From positions 1 to 64,000 of the forward strand of contig JAIXRW010000016.1 of NCBI GenBank assembly GCA_027484985.1: a stretch of 64,000 bases of DNA, read 5' to 3'. Each line of letters opens with the position of its first letter. Positions within the stretch are counted from its first letter, which is position 1. The position numbers and the translations under genes are program-made. Positions 47,619-56,095 of the stretch are shown one piece after another. Source of the stretch: Rhodobacter sp. Its GTDB lineage: Bacteria; Pseudomonadota; Alphaproteobacteria; Rhodobacterales; Rhodobacteraceae. The notes under the pieces were generated by a model. That model ran no database searches and was not told where the DNA came from. It was given only the letters and a program-made list of their open reading frames with translations.

Positions 47619-48845
47619 TTATGCCGAAGCCTCGGCGCGATTCAGCGCACAATGGCGCCACAGGGCATCCATCGCCGTCACCAGATGGTCGATCTGCTTG
47701 GCATCGTGAACCGGCGAGGGCGTAAAGCGCAGCCGTTCCGTCCCGCGCGGAACGGTCGGGAAATTGATCGGTTGCACATAGATTCCATAGCGTTCCAGCA
47801 GCATGTCCGACAGCATCTTGCAATGCACCGGATCGCCCACATGGACCGGCACGATATGGCTGCCATGGTCGATGATCGGCAATCCCAATCCCTTCAGCCG
47901 CATTTTAAGGATGCGGGCATGCAATTGCTGGGCATCGCGCAAATGCTGGGCGGTTTTCAACACCCTGACCGCCGCCGCCGCCCCCGCCGCAACCACGGGC
48001 GGAAGCGAGGTGGTAAAAATGAATCCCGGCGCATAAGACCGCACCGCATCGACCATTTTGGCGCTTGCCGCGATATAGCCGCCGAAAACGCCATACGCCT
48101 TGCCAAGGGTCGCGTTGATGATGTCCACACGGTGCATCTGCCCGTCACGTTCGGCCACCCCCGCCCCGCGCGGCCCGTACATGCCCACGGCATGAACCTC
48201 GTCCAGATAGGTCAGCGCGCCGAATTCCTCGGCCACATCGCAGATCGCCTTGATCGGCCCGAAATCGCCATCCATCGAATAGACCGATTCAAAGGCAATC
48301 AGCTTGGGCGCCGCCGGATCGTCTGCCGCGATCAATTCGCGCAGATGGGCCACATCATTGTGCCGGAAAATCCGCTTGGGCCCGCCGCCCCGCCGCACCC
48401 CTTCGATCATCGACGCATGGTTCAGCGCATCGGAATAGATGATCAGCCCCGGAAAGATCGTCCGCAGCGTGGAAAGCGTTGCGTCATTGGCGATATAGGC
48501 CGACGAAAACACCAGCGCCGCATCCTTGCCGTGCAGGTCTGCCAGTTCCGCCTCAAGCCGCTTGTGATAGACCGTGGTGCCGCTGATGTTGCGCGTGCCG
48601 CCCGACCCCGCGCCCGTGGCATCCAGCGCCTCGTGCATGGCGGCCAGAACCTCGGGGTGCTGGCCCATGCCCAGATAGTCGTTGCCGCACCACACGGTAA
48701 TATCCTGCGTGCTGCCATCGGGCTTGCGCCAGATCGCCTTGGGGAAATGCCCCTTGACCCGTTCGATATCGATAAAGGTGCGATAACGCCCCTCGTCGTG
48801 CAGGCGTTGCAGGCTGGCATCAAGCGCCGCTTCGTAATCCATCAT
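47619..48845 (-). CDS. hemA: 5-aminolevulinate synthase
   Basis: ALAS (408 residues) condenses glycine with succinyl-CoA, the first step of tetrapyrroles in alphaproteobacteria (Shemin pathway). Landmarks: [80 protein letters not shown] and the PLP lysine in [19 protein letters not shown] second Met directly follows the first, so 48842 is an equal start. An FNR-type palindrome lies 70 bases upstream, which suggests oxygen control of haem or bacteriochlorophyll supply. Confidence 0.96.
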   Translation of the reverse strand: MMDYEAALDASLQRLHDEGRYRTFIDIERVKGHFPKAIWRKPDGSTQDITVWCGNDYLGMGQHPEVLAAMHEALDATGAGSGGTRNISGTTVYHKRLEAELADLHGKDAALVFSSAYIANDATLSTLRTIFPGLIIYSDALNHASMIEGVRRGGGPKRIFRHNDVAHLRELIAADDPAAPKLIAFESVYSMDGDFGPIKAICDVAEEFGALTYLDEVHAVGMYGPRGAGVAERDGQMHRVDIINATLGKAYGVFGGYIAASAKMVDAVRSYAPGFIFTTSLPPVVAAGAAAAVRVLKTAQHLRDAQQLHARILKMRLKGLGLPIIDHGSHIVPVHVGDPVHCKMLSDMLLERYGIYVQPINFPTVPRGTERLRFTPSPVHDAKQIDHLVTAMDALWRHCALNRAEASA

Positions 48846-48914
48846 GCTCTCCCGGGTCTTTCCGCCCTTAACGGCAGGTCGCGCCCTGATTAAACCTGTA
48901 TCTCCGGCGCAGCC

Positions 48915-48928
48915 TTGACTTGGGTCAA
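48915..48928. promoter_or_regulatory. FNR/CRP-type palindrome before hemA
   Basis: TTGAC-TTGG-GTCAA, a perfect 5-4-5 dyad matching TTGAT-N4-ATCAA except for the symmetric C/G pair. It lies 70-83 bases before the hemA start. In Rhodobacter hemA is controlled by FnrL, which fits this location. Confidence 0.65.
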
Positions 48929-48985
48929 ATGCCCCCGCTTGGAAAGGGGTGCAAGTGCCGCGCCGGTCAGGCCGATTGTCGCAGC

Positions 48986-49552
48986 CTAGTTGCGGATGAT
49001 CACCGCGCAGTCGCTGGCGGCAGCATTGCGCTCCACGCAGGCCGCGATGGCCGCCGCATCATCCGCCCCGATCCCCCATGACCCCGTGGCATCCGAAACC
49101 GCCATGGCCCCGCCGTCATATCCGGCCCTGAACCCGGCCGTGGCATCGGCCGAAAGCTGCACCTGCCCCGCCTGCCAGCCTTCGGGCCGAACCATGGCCG
49201 CGATCACACAACCCGCCGCACCCGTTTTCTTGGCGTTGCATTCCGCCACCGCCACGGCCGAGGCCGCCTCGACCGAATGGTAATTGGCCGCAGCCACCGT
49301 CGCCTCGGACATCAGCCCCTCATCGGGCGAAATCGCGATGGCGGCGTAATAGGGCTGGTCCAGCGCCACCATCTTCAGCACCTTGGACTGGTCCTCGGGC
49401 AACAGGTCCCTGTCGGCCATTTCCACCTCGGCCGCCTTGGCGTCATAGAGCGCCTGCCCCGCCGCATCGCCCGTCACCGCCTCTTGTGCCATCGCCGCAC
49501 CCGCCGCGCCGACCAATGCCAGCAAAGTCCCCGTGACCCAAAACTGTCCCAT
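48986..49552 (-). CDS. Secreted protein of unknown function upstream of hemA
   Basis: A 188-residue protein with a clear signal peptide ([23 protein letters not shown]) and an Ala-rich mature part with three pairs of well-spaced cysteines or nearby residues ([40 protein letters not shown]). The pattern of repeated AxxxC and GCVIA segments recalls DUF4189 proteins, but I am not certain. It precedes hemA on the same strand with the FNR-type site in between, so it does not share that promoter. A periplasmic location is likely. Confidence 0.72.
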   Translation of the reverse strand: MGQFWVTGTLLALVGAAGAAMAQEAVTGDAAGQALYDAKAAEVEMADRDLLPEDQSKVLKMVALDQPYYAAIAISPDEGLMSEATVAAANYHSVEAASAVAVAECNAKKTGAAGCVIAAMVRPEGWQAGQVQLSADATAGFRAGYDGGAMAVSDATGSWGIGADDAAAIAACVERNAAASDCAVIIRN

Positions 49553-49666
49553 CGCGCCCTCTGTCTTTCCGGTCCGTCCGCGCGCCGTTCTAGCGCGGTG
49601 CGGCGGCTCTGGACAGGGGCAGAAGTGCTGTTAGGCTTGCCCGCGCATCACAAGAAGGAGAATGCC

Positions 49667-51064
49667 ATGACCGCCAGTGCCGATCAAAGCACGGGCCTCG
49701 ACGCCGTCCTGTCGCGCATCGACGCCGATCTGCCGCAGGCGCTCGACCGCCTCATGGAACTTCTCCGCATCCCCTCGATCTCGACCGATCCCGCCTATGC
49801 CGCCGATTGCGCCCGCGCCGCCGAATGGCTGGCCGCCGATCTGCGGGGCCTCGGGTTTGACGCCGCCTCGCGCCCCACGCCGGGCCATCCCATGGTGGTG
49901 GGCCATGGCGGGGCGGGCGACAAACACCTGCTGTTCTACGGCCATTACGATGTGCAGCCCGTCGATCCGCTGTCGCTCTGGCACCGCGACCCCTTCGATC
50001 CCGCGATCGAGGAAACCCCCAAGGGCCGCGTGATCCGCGCCCGCGGTTCGGCCGATGACAAGGGCCAGCTGATGACCTTTATCGAAGCCTGCCGCGCATG
50101 GAAGGCCGTTCATGGCACCCTGCCCGCCCGTCTGACCATCTTTCTGGAAGGCGAAGAGGAATCGGGTTCCCCCTCGCTCATCCCCTTCATGCGGGAAAAC
50201 GCGGCCGAACTGACCTCGGACATCGCGCTGATCTGCGATACCGGCATGTATGAAGATGACATCCCCGCCATCACCACCATGCTGCGGGGCCTGTGCAAGA
50301 CCGAGTTTACCCTGCGCGCCGCCGACCGTGACCTGCATTCGGGCAGCTATGGCGGCCTTGCCCGCAACCCGATCCATGTGCTGACCCGCATCCTTGCCAA
50401 CCTGCACGATGACCATGGCCGCGTGCAGGTGCCGGGCTTTTACGACGATGTGGCCGAACTGCCCGATGAATTGCGCGCCCAATGGCAGGCGCTGGCCTTC
50501 GACCACGCCAAATTCCTTGGCGATGTGGGCCTCTCGGTCCCCGCAGGCGAAGACGACCGCACGCCCTTGGAAAAAATCTGGTCCCGCCCCACGGCCGAGG
50601 TGAACGGCATCTGGGGCGGCTATACGGGGGCAGGCTTCAAAACCGTGCTGCCCTCCGAGGCCAATGCCAAGGTCAGCTTCCGCCTTGTGTCGGCCCAAGA
50701 CCCCGAAAAGATCATCCCCGCCTTCCGCGCATGGGCCGAAGCCCAGCTTCCCCCCGATTGCGAAATCATATGGCATGACGCGGTCGAAGGCAGCCCCGCC
50801 TCGGTCATGTCGATCGCCAACCCCGCCTTCGAAGCCGCCCGTCAGGCGCTTACCGATGAATGGGGCCGCCCCGCCGCCTTTGTCGGCGCAGGCGGGTCGA
50901 TCCCCATCGCGGGCTATTTCAAATCGGTCCTCGGCATGGATGCCATGCTCATCGGCTTTGGCCGCGACGATGACCAGATCCATTCCCCGAATGAAAAATA
51001 CGACCTCGAATCCTTCCACAAAGGCATCCGCTCCTGGGCCCGCGTGCTGGCGAGGCTGGCATGA
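49667..51064 (+). CDS. M20-family dipeptidase/deacylase
   Basis: A 465-residue zinc hydrolase of the M20 family (ArgE/DapE/carboxypeptidase group). Metal and catalytic motifs are LLFYGHYDVQPVDPLSLWHR (first His and Asp) and FLEGEEESGSPSLIPFMREN (catalytic Glu pair), with the dimerisation domain containing HSGSYGGLARNPIHVL and the last ligand region QIHSPNEKYDLESF. Its size and the YGHYDVQP motif fit the dipeptidase subgroup annotated as M20/M25/M40. AAGGAG precedes ATG 49667. The GNAT gene overlaps its stop by four bases. Confidence 0.92.
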   Translation: MTASADQSTGLDAVLSRIDADLPQALDRLMELLRIPSISTDPAYAADCARAAEWLAADLRGLGFDAASRPTPGHPMVVGHGGAGDKHLLFYGHYDVQPVDPLSLWHRDPFDPAIEETPKGRVIRARGSADDKGQLMTFIEACRAWKAVHGTLPARLTIFLEGEEESGSPSLIPFMRENAAELTSDIALICDTGMYEDDIPAITTMLRGLCKTEFTLRAADRDLHSGSYGGLARNPIHVLTRILANLHDDHGRVQVPGFYDDVAELPDELRAQWQALAFDHAKFLGDVGLSVPAGEDDRTPLEKIWSRPTAEVNGIWGGYTGAGFKTVLPSEANAKVSFRLVSAQDPEKIIPAFRAWAEAQLPPDCEIIWHDAVEGSPASVMSIANPAFEAARQALTDEWGRPAAFVGAGGSIPIAGYFKSVLGMDAMLIGFGRDDDQIHSPNEKYDLESFHKGIRSWARVLARLA

Positions 51065-51495
51065 TCCGCGACGCCACCCCCGCCGACGAAGCCGGATGGC
51101 GCGCCCTCTGGGACCAGTATCTCGCCTTCTACGATGTCGCGCTGACCCCCGACATCACCGCCGCCACATGGGCGCGGCTGATGGACCCGACCAGCCCGAT
51201 GAAGGCCCGCCTTGCCTTTGACGGCGGCGAAATGGTCGGCTTTGCCATCCACCTCAACCACCCCTCGACATGGGTGCCGGGCAATGACTGCTATCTCGAA
51301 GATCTGTTCCTGACCGAAGCCGCCCGTGGCAAAGGTCTGGGCCGCGCCCTGATCGAGGATCTGATGCACATCGCCCGCACACGCGGCTGGCATCGGCTCT
51401 ACTGGCACACCGATGAGGGCAACACGACCGCCCGCCAGCTCTATGACCGCTTTACGCCCAGTGACGGGCATATCCGCTACCGCCTGAAACCCTGA
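51061..51495 (+). CDS. GNAT-family N-acetyltransferase
   Basis: A 144-residue acetyltransferase. Its acetyl-CoA-binding motif is in YLEDLFLTEAARGKGLGRAL (about 79-98), with IEDLMHIARTRGWHRLYWHT and NTTARQLYDRFTPSDGHIRY behind it. The start ATGA overlaps the M20 stop, so the two are co-translated. An acetyltransferase coupled with a deacylase or peptidase may act on related small amides, which is inference from position. A terminator follows. Confidence 0.88.
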   Translation: MIRDATPADEAGWRALWDQYLAFYDVALTPDITAATWARLMDPTSPMKARLAFDGGEMVGFAIHLNHPSTWVPGNDCYLEDLFLTEAARGKGLGRALIEDLMHIARTRGWHRLYWHTDEGNTTARQLYDRFTPSDGHIRYRLKP

Positions 51496-51500
51496 CATGC

Positions 51501-51529
51501 AAAAGGCCGCCCCAAGGGGCGGCCTTTTT
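51501..51529. terminator. Bidirectional terminator between the GNAT gene and tRNA-Asp
   Basis: GGCCGCCCC-AA-GGGGCGGCC with AAAA on the left and TTTTT on the right. It serves the GNAT gene on the plus strand and the tRNA-Asp pair on the minus strand. Confidence 0.88.
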
Positions 51530-51534
51530 GAAAG

Positions 51535-51611
51535 TGGCGCGGTTGACGGGGCTCGAACCCGCGACCCTCGGCGTGACAGGCCGATACTCTAACCAACTGA
51601 GCTACAACCGC
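51535..51611 (-). tRNA. tRNA-Asp (GTC), copy A
   Basis: The minus strand folds as a full cloverleaf of 77 nt: acceptor GCGGTTG with CAACCGC, D arm GCTC..GAGT, anticodon stem TCGGC with GCCGA around the loop CTGTCAC (anticodon GTC), T arm with TTCGAGC and an encoded GCCA end. It pairs with a near-identical gene 28 bases upstream. Confidence 0.96.
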
Positions 51612-51639
51612 ACTTTCACGTCCGGAAGGGGAAGGGCTG

Positions 51640-51716
51640 TGGCGCGGTTGACGGGGCTCGAACCCGCGACCCCCGGCGTGACAGGCCGGTACTCTAACCA
51701 ACTGAGCTACAACCGC
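51640..51716 (-). tRNA. tRNA-Asp (GTC), copy B
   Basis: Same 77-nt cloverleaf as the neighbouring gene with anticodon GTC and encoded CCA. The only differences are in the first anticodon-stem pair: CCGGC/GCCGG here against TCGGC/GCCGA, i.e. C-G replacing T-A, a compensatory change that keeps the stem. Confidence 0.96.
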
Positions 51717-51827
51717 GTATCCACGGCCCGGCCCTTCCGAACGTGTGGGGGTATTACGCACCCCCGCGCACGGCGTCAAGCGACCTTTGGCATTTTTTGC
51801 GCGCACGACGCCCCTTCGCCGCAAGTC

Positions 51828-51940
51828 GCGGAATTTGACGCAAATTCCGCGCCGATTTCTGACGCAGAAATCGGATACCCAACCGCAGCGCCACCGGAAT
51901 TTGCGTCAAATTCCGGCGCGATTTCTGCGTCAGAAATCGC
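51828..51940. repeat. Four more 23-bp palindromes with TG-NNN-CA centre
   Basis: Perfect 10-3-10 palindromes at 51828-51850 (arm GCGGAATTTG, centre ACG), 51852-51874 (arm CCGATTTCTG, centre ACG), 51894-51916 (arm CCGGAATTTG, centre CGT) and 51918-51940 (arm GCGATTTCTG, centre CGT). They lie between the tRNA-Asp pair and the 3' end of the pirin gene. Two arm types alternate, GGAATTTG and GATTTCTG. Same family as at 15450-15563. Confidence 0.9.
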
Positions 51941-51945
51941 CCTGC

Positions 51946-52884
51946 TTACCGTTCGGGCGCAGGAATGAACTCGGCGTCATCATCAGGCGGCAGGCGGAAC
52001 CGCCCATGCGCCCAGTCGCCCGCCCGCCACGCCTCGCGCGCGGCGTCGATCCGTTCCTTGCTCGAGGCCACGAAATTCCACCAGATATGCCGCGGCCCGT
52101 CCATCGTGGCCCCGCCCAGCAGCATCAGCCGCGCCCCTGCCGCGCCCGCCTTCACCGAAATCCGGTCACCGGGGCGGAATACCAGCATCTGCCCCGCCGG
52201 AAATGTCTGCCCCCCCACAGAAACCTCGCCCGCGATGATATAGATGCCGCGGTCCTCGTGATCGTCAGGCAGCGGAATCGCGGCGCCCCCCTCAAGCACG
52301 GCATCGGCATAGAACACCTCGGACGGGGTCTCGATCTTCACCCGCTCGCCCCATGCGCTGCCAAGGATCAGCTTCACGCGCTTGCCCTCGCCCTCCAGAT
52401 CGGGCAGGTCGGCGCCGCCCGCATTATGGAAGGCCGCCGGATCATCCTCGCGGTCCTTGGGCAGGGCCAGCCATGTCTGCAACCCGAACAGGCTATAGGG
52501 CGCCTTGCGCATCTCGCCATCGGTGCGTTCCGAATGGGTGATACCGTGGCCCGCGAACATCAGGTTCACTTCGCCCGGTTCGATCCACTGGTCGGTGCCC
52601 AGACTGTCGCGGTGGTGCATCTTGCCCTTCAGCAGATATGTTACCGTGGCCAGCCCGATATGCGGATGCGGCCGCACGTCGATGCCCTGCCCCGTCAAAA
52701 ACTCGGCCGGCCCCATCTGGTCGAAAAAGATGAACGGCCCCACCATCTGCCGCTGCGCCGAAGGCAGGGCGCGGCGCACCTCGAACCCGCCCAGATCGCG
52801 GGCGCGCGGCACGATCACCGTCTCGATGGCATCCACCCCGTCCCCGATGGGAATTGACGGGTCCAGTGCAGGGTTCCAGCTCAT
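51946..52884 (-). CDS. Pirin family protein
   Basis: A 312-residue double cupin. The metal-binding motif of the first cupin is in RPHPHIGLATVTYLLKGKMH with MFAGHGITHSERTDGEMRK further on; the C-terminal cupin has QMLVFRPGDRISVKAGA. Bacterial pirins include quercetin 2,3-dioxygenases and regulators of metabolic enzymes. The starts MSWNPALDPSIPIGDGVDAI is preceded by GGGAGAG. It is single, followed closely by the palindrome cluster. Confidence 0.9.
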   Translation of the reverse strand: MSWNPALDPSIPIGDGVDAIETVIVPRARDLGGFEVRRALPSAQRQMVGPFIFFDQMGPAEFLTGQGIDVRPHPHIGLATVTYLLKGKMHHRDSLGTDQWIEPGEVNLMFAGHGITHSERTDGEMRKAPYSLFGLQTWLALPKDREDDPAAFHNAGGADLPDLEGEGKRVKLILGSAWGERVKIETPSEVFYADAVLEGGAAIPLPDDHEDRGIYIIAGEVSVGGQTFPAGQMLVFRPGDRISVKAGAAGARLMLLGGATMDGPRHIWWNFVASSKERIDAAREAWRAGDWAHGRFRLPPDDDAEFIPAPER

Positions 52885-53109
52885 GCTTGCTCTCCCAATA
52901 GGCGTGACAGGAACATAGATCTGTGCGCCCGCCCTGTCACCCGTGCGGACCGGCCCCCGCCCTGTGCGCCAGAACACAGGGGCCCGCCGCCGGGTCCGCC
53001 CCACGCCCCGATCCTCGCACGGGGGAACCGCACCGCGCCTTGCGCGCTATACCAGCGGACCGGACGGCACCGCCGCCACGGACGAACCCGCCAGCAAAGG
53101 ATCACTGCC

Positions 53110-53304
53110 ATGAAGCCCGTGCTTTTCGCCCTTGCCCTGCTTGCCGCCGCCCCCGCCCTTGCCGGTGGCCTGCCCGAACCCGCACCCCGCCCCGCACCGG
53201 TGATGGCCCCCGCCACCGTTGCCGAACAGGCAGGCTCCAGCGCGCAGGGCATTGTCGTGCCGCTGCTGCTGCTGGTCGTCATCGCCGCCGCCTTGGCCGA
53301 TTGA
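53110..53304 (+). CDS. Small secreted or membrane protein
   Basis: A 64-residue protein: signal-like MKPVLFALALLAAAPALAGG, a Pro/Ala-rich linker (LPEPAPRPAPVMAPATVAEQ) and a second hydrophobic stretch IVVPLLLLVVIAAALAD at the end, giving either a lipid-facing small protein or a tail-anchored one. I do not recognise a family. GCAAAGGATC upstream gives an AAAGGA ribosome site 9 bases from ATG. It sits between the divergent pirin gene and the convergent transaminase gene. Confidence 0.65.
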   Translation: MKPVLFALALLAAAPALAGGLPEPAPRPAPVMAPATVAEQAGSSAQGIVVPLLLLVVIAAALAD

Positions 53305-53340
53305 CCGCCGCACGGGGGGCAACCTGCCCCCCGAACCCCG

Positions 53341-54633
53341 TCACAACCGCGCCAGCACGCGGCCCAGACGTTCGGCAAAAATCGCCACATGCTCGGCCCC
53401 GAACACCAGCGGCGGGCGGATCTTCAGCACATGCCCCTTCGGCCCCGTGGCCGAGATCAGCACCCGCTCCTCGCGCAGCCCGTTCACGATGCGCCCCGCC
53501 AGCGCCGCATCAGGCGCGCCGTCCCGCAGCACATCGACGCCAAGGAAAAGCCCCGCCTGCCGCACCTCGCCCAAGGGCCCGCCAAGGCCGCGCAGCGCCC
53601 CGGCAAACATTGCCCCCACGGTGCGGGCATTGTCCTGCAAGCCTTCGCCCTCGACCACCTCAAGCACCGCCATCGCGGTCGCCGCCGCCACGGCATTGCC
53701 GCCAAAGGTGTTGAAATACCGCGCTTTCATGCCGAAATCGGCCACCACATGCGGCTGCATCACCAGCCCCGCCACGGGGTAGCCGTTCCCCATCGGCTTG
53801 CCCAAACTCACCATATCCGGCACCACCCCGTGCCGCTGGAAGCCCCACATCGCATCGCCCGTGCGCCCGAAACCGGGTTGCACCTCGTCTGCGATGAACA
53901 GCCCGCCCGCCGCCCGTATCGCCGCGACCGCCCCCGCCAGAAACCCCGCAGGCTGCGCGAACACCCCGTCCGACGAAAAGATCGTATCCACGATCAGCAC
54001 GGCAGGCCTGATGCCATGGCGCTGCAAATCGGCAATCGCCGCCTGCACATGGGCCGTAAACACCACCGCCGGATCGCCCAAACGCGCATCGGGCGCAGGC
54101 ACCGTCCGCACATGCGCGCCCAGCGGCACACCGGGGCCCAGCGAGGGCGAAAATTCCGCCACCGCCGCCGTCACGCCGTGATAGGCGTTCTCGGTCACGA
54201 TCACCCCCATCCCCCCCGTCGCCGCCCGCGCCAGACGGATCGCGAGATCATTCGCCTCGGACCCCGTGCAGGTGAACATCACATGGCACAGCGCGGGCGG
54301 AAAATGCGAAAGCAGCTTTTCGGCATAGGTCAGAACCGTATCGTGCAAATAGCGCGTATGGCTGGCCAGCAGCCCCGCCTGCCGCGCCGTGGCCGCCAGC
54401 ACATGCGGATGGCAATGCCCGACCGAGGCCACGTTGTTATAGGTATCCAGATAGGCATTGCCGTCAGGGTCATACAGCCACACCCCCTCGCCCCGCACCA
54501 GATGCACGGGCCGCTCGTAAAACAGCCGGTAGGCCGGCCCCAGCACGTTTTGGCGGCGGGCCACCAGCGCGGCTTCGGTCTCGGGCAGGTCCACCGCACC
54601 GGCGACAAAGGCATTGGGCATCGGGTCGCGCAT
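53341..54633 (-). CDS. Class III PLP aminotransferase-like protein, phospho-lyase (AGXT2L-like) type
   Basis: A 430-residue class III PLP enzyme. The blocks YNNVASVGHCHPHVLAATAR, SHTRYLHDTVLTYAEKLLSH, FTCTGSEANDLAIRLARAAT and TENAYHGVTAAVAEFSPSL resemble vertebrate AGXT2L1 and AGXT2L2, which are not aminotransferases but lyases for phosphoethanolamine and phosphohydroxylysine. PLP lysine: VSLGKPMGNGYPVAGL. ATG 54633 follows AGGAG, two bases after the kinase gene stop. The kinase neighbour strengthens the lyase reading: one enzyme phosphorylates, the other eliminates phosphate and ammonia. Confidence 0.85.
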   Translation of the reverse strand: MRDPMPNAFVAGAVDLPETEAALVARRQNVLGPAYRLFYERPVHLVRGEGVWLYDPDGNAYLDTYNNVASVGHCHPHVLAATARQAGLLASHTRYLHDTVLTYAEKLLSHFPPALCHVMFTCTGSEANDLAIRLARAATGGMGVIVTENAYHGVTAAVAEFSPSLGPGVPLGAHVRTVPAPDARLGDPAVVFTAHVQAAIADLQRHGIRPAVLIVDTIFSSDGVFAQPAGFLAGAVAAIRAAGGLFIADEVQPGFGRTGDAMWGFQRHGVVPDMVSLGKPMGNGYPVAGLVMQPHVVADFGMKARYFNTFGGNAVAAATAMAVLEVVEGEGLQDNARTVGAMFAGALRGLGGPLGEVRQAGLFLGVDVLRDGAPDAALAGRIVNGLREERVLISATGPKGHVLKIRPPLVFGAEHVAIFAERLGRVLARL

Positions 54634-54635
54634 GG

Positions 54636-55700
54636 TCACTCCTTGATCGGGCAGGCATCGTGCAGGGCATGCGCCACGGCCCCGCGATCCAGCGCCGCCA
54701 ACCGCTCAAGCCCCGCGCGGGCCGAGGGGAAGTTTCGCAGGATATAGGGCGCATTCTCGGGGTAGCGCGACGCCCGCCAACTGGCGATGCTGATCGTCGT
54801 CACCATCCGCGCGGCCACCAGATCGGGGTAAACCGCCAGTTCCGCCGCCACCAACGGGTTGACCGCATGATATGCGGCGGCAAATTCCACCAAGGCGCCG
54901 AACGGGTCATCGGCCGTAATCCGGTAAGCCGCCGCCACCGCCAGATCACAGACCCGCGGCGTATGCACCATATCCCCGAAATCGAGGATACCCGCCACCC
55001 GCGCCGCATCGGCCGGATCGACCAGCACGTTATGCGGGTTCAGGTCGCTATGCACCACCTGCCACGGCAGCGCGGGAAGCAGGGGCGCGACATGGGCCGA
55101 AAACCGCGCCAGCACATCGGCGCAAAGGGCCCGCGCCGCCGAATCATCGATAAATCCCAGCAAACCAACCAGTTGCCCGGCATTCTTTATATCCCACTGC
55201 AAGATATGGTCAGCCGCCGGATCAACGAATCCCTCCAGCGCCCGCGTAAGGCGCGCCAGCATCCGCGCCAGCGCCGCCGATTGCGCCCGCCCTTGCGGCG
55301 CGGCATGCAGCATCTCGCCCTCAAGCCAAGTCAGCACCCGCATCAAATGCCCGTCCGGCAGGATGACATCATCCCCGCCCCGATGCGTTGCGACCACGCG
55401 GGGAACCGGCAAATCGGGGTCACGCGCCGCGATGTGGCGCAGGGCGCGGTTCTGCATGCGCTGCACGCCATGCCCTTCGGCCAGATTGGCGATCTTGACG
55501 ACAAAAGCCCCCTGCGGGCCGCGCAGCAGGTGGTTCTGGTCGCGCTCGGATGTCAGCGGCTGCAAACTGCCCGGCAATCCCCAATGCTGTTGCGCCAGTC
55601 GCGCCACCTCGGCCGGATCGAACCGCGGCGGCGCCGTGTCAAGCGAACCGCCCAGCGGCGGCGCGGTGCCGGTCGGGGGCAAGGGGGCGATGGGCATCAT
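54636..55700 (-). CDS. Aminoglycoside-phosphotransferase-fold kinase (hydroxylysine-kinase-like)
   Basis: About 354 residues of the APH/choline-kinase fold. ATP site region: ERDQNHLLRGPQGAFVVKIA; catalytic loop HSDLNPHNVLVDPADAARVA (Brenner-type HxDxxxxN); metal site GILDFGDMVHTPRVCDLAVA. A kinase of this fold is paired or fused with an AGXT2L-like lyase in several organisms, and human hydroxylysine kinase belongs here. The start is ambiguous (ATG 55706, 55700 or 55697); CAGGAA favours 55700. The frame further upstream is the tRNA-Val gene and not protein. Confidence 0.82.
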   Translation of the reverse strand: MMPIAPLPPTGTAPPLGGSLDTAPPRFDPAEVARLAQQHWGLPGSLQPLTSERDQNHLLRGPQGAFVVKIANLAEGHGVQRMQNRALRHIAARDPDLPVPRVVATHRGGDDVILPDGHLMRVLTWLEGEMLHAAPQGRAQSAALARMLARLTRALEGFVDPAADHILQWDIKNAGQLVGLLGFIDDSAARALCADVLARFSAHVAPLLPALPWQVVHSDLNPHNVLVDPADAARVAGILDFGDMVHTPRVCDLAVAAAYRITADDPFGALVEFAAAYHAVNPLVAAELAVYPDLVAARMVTTISIASWRASRYPENAPYILRNFPSARAGLERLAALDRGAVAHALHDACPIKE

Positions 55701-55788
55701 GGGCATTCCTGTCTTTGCCCGATCCAACCAAGAACCACGCCGAAAGGAAAGCCCCGCCACAGCGCCAAACGCCGGATCAGTGGCAAAA

Positions 55789-55864
55789 TGGTGGGCGGTG
55801 AGGGACTCGAACCCCCGACATTCTCGGTGTAAACGAGACGCTCTACCAACTGAGCTAACCGCCC
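55789..55864 (-). tRNA. tRNA-Val (TAC)
   Basis: The minus strand gives a 76-nt cloverleaf starting GGGCGGTTAGCTCAG, anticodon loop TTTACAC (TAC) in stem CTCGT/..GAGAA, T loop TTCGAGT and encoded CCA. A second tRNA-Val lies about 140 bases upstream. Confidence 0.96.
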
Positions 55865-55971
55865 GCCCTGCCCGTCCATAGCGCAAGCTTTCGTGCGGCG
55901 GAAGGGTCAAACCCCGCGACCCGCACGAAAATCCCCGCCCGACAGGCAGGCAAAACCGCCCCGCAATGCAA

Positions 55972-55997
55972 AACGCCCCGGCGCGGGCCGGGGCGTT
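55972..55997 (-). terminator. Terminator of the tRNA-Val (CAC) gene
   Basis: On the minus strand AACGCCCCGG, loop CCCGCG, CCGGGGCGTT followed by TTGC. It is a ten-bp stem 11 bases after the tRNA and separates it from the tRNA-Val (TAC) gene. Confidence 0.75.
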
Positions 55998-56007
55998 GCA
56001 TGAAACA

Positions 56008-56082
56008 TGGTGGGCGATAAGGGATTTGAACCCCTGACATCTTCGATGTGAACGAAGCGCTCTACCGCTGAGCTAATCGCCC
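56008..56082 (-). tRNA. tRNA-Val (CAC)
   Basis: A 75-nt cloverleaf on the minus strand starting GGGCGATTAGCTCAG, anticodon loop TTCACAT (CAC), T loop TTCAAAT and encoded CCA. With the TAC gene downstream the window decodes GUA, GUG and partners. Confidence 0.95.
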
Positions 56083-56095
56083 GATGCCGCGGTGT

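Noticed and set aside
51477-51824. A minus-strand frame with two repeated segments
   Set aside because: The repeat is the translation of the two tRNA-Asp genes, not a protein repeat.
54636-55910. N-terminal extension of the kinase upstream of 55706
   Set aside because: The extended frame runs through the tRNA-Val (TAC) gene and is not coding.
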